Source of the DNA: a virus | Virus record (IMG/VR): IMGVR_UViG_3300007735_000568 | Coordinates: 1 to 27,889 of that record | Reading direction: 5' to 3' (one strand) | DNA length: 27,889 nt | In this document: piece by piece, positions 7,627 to 15,628 of the stretch | How positions within the stretch are numbered: position 1 is the first letter of the stretch | Layout: every line of letters starts with the position of its first letter | Position numbers and translations under genes: made by a program | Notes under the pieces: model-generated | Databases searched by the model: none | Seen by the model: the letters and a program-made list of their open reading frames with translations, nothing else | Told to the model about the DNA's origin: nothing

Positions 7627-8535
7627 ATGCAAATGAGCAAGAAAACATTCGTAATATTTCCTGGAAGATTTCACCCATGGCATAACGGTCACAAAAGTGT
7701 ATACAACTACCTAACCACTAAATTTGGTGGTAATGATGTATACATAACAACCACAGGTGTTACAGAATTGCCAAAATCACCATTTACTTTTGATGAAAAA
7801 AAGCAAATGATGATTACCACAGGTATACCCGCAAACAAAATACTAAACGTCAAAAACAACTACAACTTGCAAAGTGTAGCTAATCAAATACCGATCAATA
7901 TAGAACGTGATAGTATTATTTTTGCGGTTAGTGAAAAGGATATGGCTGAAGATCCACGATTCAAAAACTTTGTAAAAAAAGATGGATCTCCTTCTTATTT
8001 GCAGCCATTGCCAAAAAATCAATCCAAATTAGACCCAGCCATAAAACACGGATACTTGATAACAGTACCAACTGTAGATTTTACAGTACTAGGGTTACCG
8101 GCTAGAAGTGCAAGTCAATTAAGATCTCAATATGCTACATTAACCCCAGAGCAACAAAAGGCTTTTATTATCGATTTGTTTGGTAATTACAATATAAATG
8201 TTCATAATATATTAAACAATAAATTGGGTAAAATTACTGGTAAATTAACCGAAAAGCAAAAGAAGTTATTAAAGAAATTGATTGTGGGTATAATGAAAGA
8301 AGACGAAGCTAAAATAAATTCTGCAAGAAAAAAGTATAATCAAGCTGGATTGGTTCTTCGTACCGCTGAACTTGATGCGGCACAACAAGAACTTACAAAA
8401 GCAAATGACGATTTAAAAGCTGCAACTACCCCCGAAGAAAAAGCTGCGGCTGAACTACGTGTAAAAAACAAAAAAGATGCAGTAGACAGTAAAAAAGCCG
8501 CTCGTGATGCTGCTCAACATCAATTAAATACCTAA
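7627..8535 (+). CDS. Cytidylyltransferase/NMNAT-like nucleotidyltransferase with C-terminal coiled coil
   Basis: 302 residues from ATG 7627; ATG 7633 (MSKKTFV) is equally possible. Upstream GTG codons in frame fall in the terminator. The N-terminal domain has the class motif GRFHPWHNGH (G13, H19, H22), which binds the nucleotide, and SASQLR (S161-R166) in the place of the ISSTxxR motif. The fold is that of nucleotidyltransferases making NAD, CDP-glycerol, CoA and similar products. The phage substrate cannot be told from sequence. After about residue 195 comes a Lys-rich segment (TEKQKKLLKKLIVGIMKED) and a highly charged Ala/Lys/Glu coiled coil (~215-300). The coiled coil and its place among tail genes hint at a virion-associated or assembly role; that is inference. 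Confidence 0.8.
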   Translation: MQMSKKTFVIFPGRFHPWHNGHKSVYNYLTTKFGGNDVYITTTGVTELPKSPFTFDEKKQMMITTGIPANKILNVKNNYNLQSVANQIPINIERDSIIFAVSEKDMAEDPRFKNFVKKDGSPSYLQPLPKNQSKLDPAIKHGYLITVPTVDFTVLGLPARSASQLRSQYATLTPEQQKAFIIDLFGNYNINVHNILNNKLGKITGKLTEKQKKLLKKLIVGIMKEDEAKINSARKKYNQAGLVLRTAELDAAQQELTKANDDLKAATTPEEKAAAELRVKNKKDAVDSKKAARDAAQHQLNT

Positions 8536-8584
8536 ATATAATAACATAAAAGTTATATAAAGTTCTATATATTGTTATAAAGTT

Positions 8585-9409
8585 ATGAGTGACGAAATTA
8601 TAATTCAAAAATTAAAGCAACAGCATTCAACTGCATCAACAACAGCTTCACCTACAAGTTATCCTGCGGAAACAATAGAATTGCCATCTAAAGGATATTT
8701 CTATGATGAGTCTAGTCCACTAAGCAAAGGTAGTGTGGAATTAAAGATGATGACCGCTAGAGAAGAAGACATTTTAACCAATGAAAACTTCATCAAAAAC
8801 GGCACGGTATTGGATAAATTGCTTGAATCTTTAATTGTTACGCCCGGCGTAAGAACACAAGATTTGTTGATGGTAGACAAAAATGCACTGTTTGTTGCTG
8901 CTAGACGTTTGGCATATGGTGACAAATACGGGCCTGTAAAAATTGAGTGCAAAAAATGTAATACCGAAAACAAAACATATATTGATTTAAGTACATTAAA
9001 TGAAAAAGAAGTGGACTTCAATAAGTTTCAGAAAGGCAGCAATGAATTTGAATTTGAGTTTCCATTCTGTAAACGTAAAATAACCTTTAAGCTCGTTACA
9101 TCTGGCGATCAAGAAAGCATTGATCGTGATATCAAAGCGATGACCAAGATCAAAAAACAAGCCAGCACAGAAGTAACTACCAGACTTAAAAAGTTGATTG
9201 TAAGTATAGATGGAAAACCAGATATTGCAGCTATCAATAAATTTGTTGACAATGAGTTGTTGTCAAAAGACAGTATGGCACTAAGAGCTTATATTAAAAC
9301 AATTGCGCCTGAATTGGATATGGGCTTTGACTTTGTATGTGAACACTGTGGTGAGGTGGAAAGGATGGATGTACCGATGACGGTACAGTTTTTTTGGCCT
9401 GAGTCCTGA
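8585..9409 (+). CDS. 26: Baseplate/hub assembly protein, T4 gp26-like
   Basis: 274 residues ending in QFFWPES. The core TIELPSKGYFYDESSPLSKG, KMMTAREEDIL and the Cys pairs C122-C125 and C252-C255 (a split zinc ribbon) fit the phage T4 baseplate protein family that includes gp26-like proteins. It lies just upstream of the tape measure, where other tailed phages carry tail assembly chaperones. Near its 3' end a run of seven T (9389-9395) connects in the +1 phase to a 70-codon open frame. A minor product of about 340 residues is therefore likely. An assignment to gp51 is possible, because gp26 and gp51 are adjacent in T4. Confidence 0.75.
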   Translation: MSDEIIIQKLKQQHSTASTTASPTSYPAETIELPSKGYFYDESSPLSKGSVELKMMTAREEDILTNENFIKNGTVLDKLLESLIVTPGVRTQDLLMVDKNALFVAARRLAYGDKYGPVKIECKKCNTENKTYIDLSTLNEKEVDFNKFQKGSNEFEFEFPFCKRKITFKLVTSGDQESIDRDIKAMTKIKKQASTEVTTRLKKLIVSIDGKPDIAAINKFVDNELLSKDSMALRAYIKTIAPELDMGFDFVCEHCGEVERMDVPMTVQFFWPES

Positions 9410-9608
9410 ATATAAGTTACAAGTTCACGGTCAAATATTTGAATTGAGTTATTTCTCGCAAGGAGCGGTAAATGTACAAATTGCGTATAATTTACCTGTA
9501 TTTTTACGTAATTTTTACTATGCTCAATTAGCAAACATAAAGAACAAAGAAAGTGATAGTTACAAAGAACCTGCTAAAAAGTCGGGTAAAGTAGATAAGC
9601 CTTTTTAG
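9381..9608 (+). CDS. Frameshifted C-terminal extension of the gp26-like protein, gp51/GT-like
   Basis: The frame is open from just after a TGA (9378-9380) to the TAG at 9606-9608. It contains no ATG or GTG; only CTG (9399) and TTG (9444) could start it. From the T run it reads FFGLSPEYKLQVHGQIFEL, then NLPVFLRNFYYAQL and a Lys-rich tail. The GLSPE...IF.L...NLPV.LR.FYY pattern resembles small proteins found after gp26 in other T4-like phages, as far as I recall. It is most likely made as a fusion to residues 1-270 of the upstream protein. Its position just before the tape measure matches the G/GT tail assembly chaperone arrangement. A sequencing indel in the T run is the main alternative, but the zero-frame end FFWP looks natural for this family. 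Confidence 0.65.
   Translation, partial: RYSFFGLSPEYKLQVHGQIFELSYFSQGAVNVQIAYNLPVFLRNFYYAQLANIKNKESDSYKEPAKKSGKVDKPF
9389..9395 (+). other. Seven-T slippery site, candidate programmed frameshift
   Basis: The zero frame reads CAG TTT TTT TGG and stops at 9407-9409. A +1 shift, a -2 shift or loss of one U by transcript slippage all enter the same downstream frame: FFGLSPEYKLQV. A simple -1 shift meets TGA at once. The downstream frame has no ATG. Confidence 0.6.
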
Positions 9609-9629
9609 TGTAAAATAATATAGTTGTCA

Positions 9630-9636
9630 TATTTAT
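9630..9636 (+). promoter_or_regulatory. TATTTAT box upstream of tape measure gene
   Basis: TATTTAT ends 7 nt before the ATG at 9644, in CATATTTATATATTATATGG. Confidence 0.4.
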
Positions 9637-9643
9637 ATATTAT

Positions 9644-12600
9644 ATGGCAGCACAACCATTTGATAAAGCAACAGCGGATAAACTAGTAGAGGCGTTTAAC
9701 AATTTAAACGCTGAAACCAAAGATACTCTGTCTAATCTAGACAAGATAGTTGATACTGAGAAAAGAATGGTTGATATAGCCAAACAGTTAGGACAGGCAT
9801 ATAAAACACAAAAAGATAAGCTTGATGAACAGTTAAAAGGAAAAAGTTTACAAGAAAAATTATCATCAAAATTTGTAAATTCTGAAAAAAAGTTAAATGA
9901 ATTTGCACAGGCACGTATCAACAGTTACATAAAAATAGAGAGTTTACAAAATGAATTATCGACAAAAGCAGCTGAACTTCTAGTAGAGCAAAGTAAAGAT
10001 CCTACCAGCGATACTGTTATAGCTTTACAAGATTTAATTAATAAAAAATCAACCGAGTTGAATTTGGAAGAACATTTATTGAAAAACAGTGCTTCCAAGT
10101 TAGAATCGTTAAAACGACATAATTTTTTACTAAAAGCAGCAAACGAGTTAATAGATTTATATAACAAATCATTGGAGATGGGTGTAAAGTTGTTAAACAA
10201 GATGGGTGATTTGGCTTCGGGTTTAGCAACTAAACTAAATATACCCACCACATTAGCTGGTACTTTTGAAAGAATATTAGACGTTTTTAATCAAATTGAC
10301 ACCGCTGCTACAAATGTTAGACAAAAATTTGGACTATTACCAAGTCAGGGTGCAATTTTTGAAAAAAACATACGAGAAGCTTCTATTGAGTTAGCTGAGT
10401 TTGGTATAAATGCTGAACAACTTGGCGGAACAATGAAACAAATAGGTTCAACTTTTACAAGTTTGCAATCTATGGAAAAAGGATTGGTTAAAGATATTTC
10501 AATAATGTCTGCTCAATTTGGAGTAGCTTCTGAAACAAGTGTTAAGTTTCTACAAACGTTAGGCGGTGTATCTGGAAAAAGTGCAATAGCCAAACAAAAT
10601 ATGTTGGGATTGGCAAAATTTGCTGCAAATGCTTATGGAGTTGGGTTGGACGATGTAATGAACGATGTCGCAAATGCATCTGAAGAAGCTAGAATGTTTG
10701 CTGGTAAAAATGCAGATGAAATGGTTAGAGCTGCAGCTCAAGCTAGACAAATGGGTACTACTCTTGACAATATGGCAAAAACTGCAAAGGGTTTGCTTGA
10801 CTTTGAAAGTAGTATTCAATCAGAATTAAAAGCTAGTGCATTGATTGGTAAAAACATTAACTTCAATGAAGCTCGTAGATTGGCATTCCAAGGTAAAGTT
10901 GTTGAAGCAAATAAATTAATATTGGACCAAGCTAAGAAAATTAAATTCAATCAGTTAAATCCAATTGCACAAGAGGCATTTGCGAAGGCAGCTGGTAAAA
11001 GTGTAAAAGAATTGCAAGACATGTTAAATGCTGAAGAAAATTTGAAAGAAGCATTAAAATCAAAAGATCCATTAGTAAGAGCCGAAGCAGAGAAGAAAAA
11101 GCAAATGGCGGAAATGATGAAGAACGATCCTATTGCTGCTAAAAAAGCTGCTCAAGCCGAATATGAAAAAGGGTTGATTCAAGAAAAAAATCAAACCAGA
11201 ATGAAACAGTTGCAAAATGAAATTAATGCAATTTTTATGGAATTTATTGGGCCTATATTGGAAGAAATTGGACCAATATTTACACAGTTATTAAAGTATA
11301 TAAAAGATAACAGAGCTCAAATTAAAGAATTTGCTCAAGAAATAGGCAAAGCATTTTTAGTATTTAAAAATTTACAATATATTTCTCAGTATGCGGAAAT
11401 TCTTGGCAAATCCGTAGGAAAAGTTGGGTCTGCGCTTAAATCAAGCGCATCAATTGCCGGTGGATTTTATAAAATAATAGGATCGGTGTTTACAACACTT
11501 TCTATTGGCACAAGCAAATTATCTACGGTTGGTAAAACAATAGGGAGTGTATTTAGTGGATTCGGTAAATTTATAAGTGGCGCTGGCGGTATAATAGGAA
11601 ATATTTTTGGAAAAATAGGAGGGGGAATTAGCGTTTTTTCAAAACTTGCTCCGATTTTTGGAGCAGTAGCTAAATTTTTAGGACCAATAGGACTAGTTGT
11701 ATCTGTGATCCAAGGCGGCATAGCATTTTTTAAAGCATTTAATGAAACTACAGGCACCGTGAGTCAAAAAGCAGTAGCCGGATTAAAAGCTGTAATTAAT
11801 TCTTTGGTAATAGAACCATTAAAAATGGTTTGGGATTTTCTTAAAAAGATACCATCATTTTTAGCTGAGATAGATTTTGGAGCAATATACAAAGATGTAA
11901 CCAACTTTTTATTAGATGCACTGACAAGTTTGCCTGATAAAATAGAAGAGTTATTTAGTGGTGGAGGTGGAGGAATTGATTGGGGTAAAATTTTTTATAA
12001 TATTGGACATTTAGCATATGAAATGATTGTATTTCAGTTTGTTAAATTGCCTATAGCTTTAGTTAAAATAGCTGCAAAATTAGGATTGGTGATTTTAAAA
12101 GGACTAGCATCTTTAGTAGTAGAAATTCCAAATATAATTATAGGAGCATTTAGTGCTGCTTGGGAAGGAATTAAAAAATGGTTAGGATTTTCCCCATCTG
12201 AACTTGGTTTATCAATTGTCGATGGTATTAAATCTGTAGTAGATATGTTATTTGATGTAATTACATATCCATTTAAAAAAGGATTTGAACTAATAAAGTC
12301 TGCTGTATCTGAAGTGGGCACTTTTCTCAAAGACACATTCAGTGGAGCGTTTACTTTTATTATTGGTGCTCTTGAAAAAGTATGGGAAAAAATGAAAGGT
12401 ATTGGTTCATTTATATCTGATACAATAGGAAAAACTTTTAGTTTTGTTGGTAGAATAGTGGGGGTATCAGAAGAAACTCCATCAAAAACTACAACTGAAT
12501 CAAAAACGAGTGTAAAAACTGATGATTTATTGATCAATACAATTGTAAATTCCAATAGAGTTTTAGCAGAAAAACTTGATAAATTGACTTCTATGATGGC

Positions 12601-12703
12601 ATCTGGTCAAATTGCTGTGTATATTGATGGTCAACGTGCAAATCAATTATTAGCAACAAGTAACTCAAAATTTGGTTCATTTGGTCAAGCAACAACCAAT
12701 TAA
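9644..12703 (+). CDS. Tail tape measure protein
   Basis: 1019 residues. Residues ~1-190 are charged and helical with heptad-like spacing (TKDTLSNLDKIVDTEKRMVD). A middle Ala-rich helical region (~200-500) includes AGTFERILDVFNQIDTAA and KSVKELQDMLNAEENLKEAL. The C-terminal half has Gly-rich hydrophobic stretches, for example LGPIGLVVSVIQGGIAFF (~677-695) and GLVILKGLASLVV (~808-820). That mix of long coiled coil and membrane-prone segments is typical of tape measures, which set tail length and later help DNA cross the cell envelope. It follows the gp26-like/frameshift pair and precedes the tube-cap-like gene, the T4 order 26-51-29-48. It is longer than T4 gp29 (590 aa), which points to a longer tail. 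Confidence 0.85.
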   Translation: MAAQPFDKATADKLVEAFNNLNAETKDTLSNLDKIVDTEKRMVDIAKQLGQAYKTQKDKLDEQLKGKSLQEKLSSKFVNSEKKLNEFAQARINSYIKIESLQNELSTKAAELLVEQSKDPTSDTVIALQDLINKKSTELNLEEHLLKNSASKLESLKRHNFLLKAANELIDLYNKSLEMGVKLLNKMGDLASGLATKLNIPTTLAGTFERILDVFNQIDTAATNVRQKFGLLPSQGAIFEKNIREASIELAEFGINAEQLGGTMKQIGSTFTSLQSMEKGLVKDISIMSAQFGVASETSVKFLQTLGGVSGKSAIAKQNMLGLAKFAANAYGVGLDDVMNDVANASEEARMFAGKNADEMVRAAAQARQMGTTLDNMAKTAKGLLDFESSIQSELKASALIGKNINFNEARRLAFQGKVVEANKLILDQAKKIKFNQLNPIAQEAFAKAAGKSVKELQDMLNAEENLKEALKSKDPLVRAEAEKKKQMAEMMKNDPIAAKKAAQAEYEKGLIQEKNQTRMKQLQNEINAIFMEFIGPILEEIGPIFTQLLKYIKDNRAQIKEFAQEIGKAFLVFKNLQYISQYAEILGKSVGKVGSALKSSASIAGGFYKIIGSVFTTLSIGTSKLSTVGKTIGSVFSGFGKFISGAGGIIGNIFGKIGGGISVFSKLAPIFGAVAKFLGPIGLVVSVIQGGIAFFKAFNETTGTVSQKAVAGLKAVINSLVIEPLKMVWDFLKKIPSFLAEIDFGAIYKDVTNFLLDALTSLPDKIEELFSGGGGGIDWGKIFYNIGHLAYEMIVFQFVKLPIALVKIAAKLGLVILKGLASLVVEIPNIIIGAFSAAWEGIKKWLGFSPSELGLSIVDGIKSVVDMLFDVITYPFKKGFELIKSAVSEVGTFLKDTFSGAFTFIIGALEKVWEKMKGIGSFISDTIGKTFSFVGRIVGVSEETPSKTTTESKTSVKTDDLLINTIVNSNRVLAEKLDKLTSMMASGQIAVYIDGQRANQLLATSNSKFGSFGQATTN

Positions 12704-12708
12704 TCTGA

Positions 12709-12715
12709 TATTTAT
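12709..12715 (+). promoter_or_regulatory. TATTTAT box upstream of 12721 gene
   Basis: TATTTAT ends 5 nt before the ATG at 12721, in GATATTTATAATTAATGG. Confidence 0.4.
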
Positions 12716-12720
12716 AATTA

Positions 12721-15333
12721 ATGGCAAATAGTAATACATATTCTAGCGCAATAGGTAATGATGGTGCGCAAGTTACCACACTTTCTAATATACAAGGTGC
12801 GGGTTTATCTTTGCCGCCAAATGCCGAACAATATATAAATCTAAGAGCGCCTGGCAAATTAGAAACATTATTCAATACTAATAATAACAACGAAGTATTA
12901 TATAGCAAGAATAAACCAACTGATTTATACGCAAGAGGATTAATTAGCAGCGAATTAGCACCTCCATTTTACGCAAATCCAAATCAAGGTCAACGTCAGA
13001 AGATAAATGTTAGCAGATCGTTTCCTATACAATCCGCATTGAGAGACGGTACCAGAATCAGAAGATTTTTGGGATCTGGTAAAGGTGGTACTTTTTTAAC
13101 AAAACAAATACTATTACAAGGATTTGCTCCATTTGACGAAACCAAGATTTATAATCCAGCAAGTCCTCTTTTGGCTGCGGTTAGATTATCAACATTTGGT
13201 GCTATAGAAAGACCCACCAGATTTATAGATAGTAGCAATATTGTTGGTGGATTAATGGGTGCTGCCGGTATAGGTGGTATTACAAAAGCTATTGGTGGAT
13301 TGTTTGGTGCAACTGAAGGCAATCCATCTCCGCCACGTAGTAGTGTGGCTAGTGCAGCTAGTGAGCCAAAGAGTGGATTGGGTGGATTTTTCAATTTTAC
13401 AGGATTACTTGGGGGTGGTGACAAAGCAGATCAAGTAATGCCTATTACAGGTCGAGATGGTGTTAAAGGATTACTAAGAGGTAATACAGCTACTGCTGGT
13501 TACAACAACAAACGATACAAGAGTTTGATGAGTAATTCTACAGGCAAAGGTGGATTCTTTGGTAATCTACTAAAAGCAGCTGGGTCATTTTTAAAGAATA
13601 ATACGATTCTAGGTGGATTGTTGCCACCTACTCAACCAATAGCAGGATTAAATTACAGAGCTGACGAAGATACATATGATCTGATGTTGAATACCAATAG
13701 ATGGAGCAATTCTATTACACACGACAGAACAAGTGGTAAGAAGAGTGCTAATCTAAATGTTAATTTGAATCAAGGTAACAATTTGTTATATACAGGCACA
13801 CAACCAAAATCAAAAGGTGGTTTTATTGGTGGATTGTTAAAAGCAGTTGGATTACAACAAATAACAGGAGGAAACAGCAGTGGTACAAGTGGAATGAGAT
13901 TTTTTGCCACTCCTCTGACAAACATAGTTTCTAAACGATTGAGACTATATGTTCAAAGCAATAAAAATCTAAGAAACAACAGCTTTTTATCTGTTACATA
14001 TTCAACTACACCTGGTGTTGGTAAATTAACAGATCCATATACAATTAGTAATGTTGAAATTAGTTCTGTAGACGGAGCTAATACAAACAGATATGGCGAT
14101 TTAGTTAAAATAGATGGAGATGTAGAATATAGTGATCAATTGTTAAACTATAAACAATATACCGATCCTAAATTATCTGTAAACTATCAACGCACACTTT
14201 CAGATAAAACAGATAAAACTGTAGAATATATTCAAGATTTAAGCAGAATTTTAAAAACCAAAATTGCTGGAAACGACAATTTAAAGTATGGCGTAGATCC
14301 TATATTTGGAAAAACACAACAGTATGCTACAGATGATGTTGGTTTTAATTATTTAGCAAAAGTAAAATCAGACAGAACCAATCCTGATGGATCTGATAGT
14401 GCAAATCAATACACTTACACTGGTCGAATCAGATATGAAAGAAAAGAAAAGTTTCCAACTCTATTGGGCAAAAAAGAAGGTAGAGACAGATTTATAAGAC
14501 CCACCAACAATGTTGACTATGTTAACAGTTTGGGTGTATTAAATGCGGATGAATTTGCTGAAAAATATAATGATCAATTTAACGGATTGGGTCCTGATTT
14601 GGTTAAGTTTTACTTCTATGATATAGTTAACAACAGATTTATACCATTTAATGCTACTGTAAAAGGGTTACAAGAAAACAATACATCTACTTGGGAACCA
14701 ATTGAATACTTGGGTAGACCTGACAAGTTATACTATTACAAAGGATTTACCAGAGACGTTAGTTTCAATTTTAAAGTGGTTGCACATTCTGTTAAAGAAT
14801 TACTACCTATGTGGCAACGTGTAAACTATTTGGTGGGTTTAACCAGACCTTCTAATTATACCTCTACTGTAAATGGTGGATTTATGATACCACCGATGGT
14901 GCAATTTACACTTGGAGATTTTTACAAAAACCACTGTGTGGTTTTAAATTCGTGCAATGTCAGTATACCTGAAGATGCATCTTGGGAATTAATTAACGAA
15001 AGTACTGTACAACAACAAGACTGGAGTTATAATTTAGGAAATATATTTACATTTGACAAAACCAGTATGAAAGGTAAAGTTGCACAATTTCCAAGAGAAG
15101 CGGAAATTACTATCAATATGTCATTGATGGAAAAAGACAGACCAAAAACAGGAAGAGCTTTGTGGGGAAATGCTCCTGTTGCAACTATTACTCAACCAGA
15201 ACTTGGAGAAACCGCAACCGTTTCTACTTTTGGCACAACTGATGTATATACAAACAAGGACTATTCTAACGTCGATAATAATGATTTCTCCACAAATATG
15301 AGATATGACGTTGATGTACAAGGAAATAAATGA
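12721..15333 (+). CDS. Baseplate / tail tube cap-like structural protein (gp48/gp54 position)
   Basis: 870 residues. The N-terminal third contains Gly-rich low-complexity blocks such as KGGFFGNLLKAAGSFL and KGGFIGGLLKAVGL. The C-terminal part (~625-780) carries a pattern seen in phage tube-initiator/baseplate proteins: LVKFYFYDI, FNATVKGLQENNTSTWEPIE, YLGRPDKLYYYKGFTRDVSF, VVAHSVKELLPMWQRVNYLV, VQFTLGDFY and a Pro-Glu-rich segment (SIPEDASWEL). In T4 the proteins after the tape measure are gp48 and gp54, which terminate the tape and nucleate the tube. This large protein may replace both; the equivalence rests on position and weak similarity. It ends in an ATGA overlap with the next gene. Confidence 0.6.
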   Translation: MANSNTYSSAIGNDGAQVTTLSNIQGAGLSLPPNAEQYINLRAPGKLETLFNTNNNNEVLYSKNKPTDLYARGLISSELAPPFYANPNQGQRQKINVSRSFPIQSALRDGTRIRRFLGSGKGGTFLTKQILLQGFAPFDETKIYNPASPLLAAVRLSTFGAIERPTRFIDSSNIVGGLMGAAGIGGITKAIGGLFGATEGNPSPPRSSVASAASEPKSGLGGFFNFTGLLGGGDKADQVMPITGRDGVKGLLRGNTATAGYNNKRYKSLMSNSTGKGGFFGNLLKAAGSFLKNNTILGGLLPPTQPIAGLNYRADEDTYDLMLNTNRWSNSITHDRTSGKKSANLNVNLNQGNNLLYTGTQPKSKGGFIGGLLKAVGLQQITGGNSSGTSGMRFFATPLTNIVSKRLRLYVQSNKNLRNNSFLSVTYSTTPGVGKLTDPYTISNVEISSVDGANTNRYGDLVKIDGDVEYSDQLLNYKQYTDPKLSVNYQRTLSDKTDKTVEYIQDLSRILKTKIAGNDNLKYGVDPIFGKTQQYATDDVGFNYLAKVKSDRTNPDGSDSANQYTYTGRIRYERKEKFPTLLGKKEGRDRFIRPTNNVDYVNSLGVLNADEFAEKYNDQFNGLGPDLVKFYFYDIVNNRFIPFNATVKGLQENNTSTWEPIEYLGRPDKLYYYKGFTRDVSFNFKVVAHSVKELLPMWQRVNYLVGLTRPSNYTSTVNGGFMIPPMVQFTLGDFYKNHCVVLNSCNVSIPEDASWELINESTVQQQDWSYNLGNIFTFDKTSMKGKVAQFPREAEITINMSLMEKDRPKTGRALWGNAPVATITQPELGETATVSTFGTTDVYTNKDYSNVDNNDFSTNMRYDVDVQGNK

Positions 15334-15623
15334 GATATCAATTTACGCCAACTGAAAAAAGATATGATGGAAAATTGGTATTTAAGACCACGTATTATCC
15401 TAATATACCAGAAACCGAGGACGATATATACATTACTGCGTCCAATGAAGATTATTTGGATGCTTTAGCCAAAAAGTATTATGGTGATGAAATGTACTGG
15501 TGGATAATTGCTTTGGCTAACAACATATCTGATGGCAAATTGTCCGTTAATGCAAATAAACAATTAAGAATTCCAGGCAACTTGCCGAATATATTACAGA
15601 ATCTCAAACAGATTAATAGTTAA
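15330..15623 (+). CDS. 53: Baseplate wedge protein, gp53-like LysM domain
   Basis: 97 residues. YPNIPETEDDIYITASNEDY, LDALAKKYYGDEMYWWIIAL and ANNI...LRIPGN make a LysM-like domain as in T4 gp53 and the P2 tail protein X family. T4 gp53 is about twice as long, so this is a minimal version. The ATG overlaps the upstream stop (ATGA), and AAGGA about 7 nt before it is a good ribosome binding site. It probably clamps the inner baseplate around the tube. Confidence 0.8.
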   Translation: MRYQFTPTEKRYDGKLVFKTTYYPNIPETEDDIYITASNEDYLDALAKKYYGDEMYWWIIALANNISDGKLSVNANKQLRIPGNLPNILQNLKQINS

Positions 15624-15628
15624 GTTAT

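Noticed and set aside
9399-9401. CTG as an independent start for the ORF after the gp26-like gene
   Set aside because: CTG starts are rare, no ribosome binding site precedes it, and the T run with overlapping frames is a better explanation. It is not excluded.
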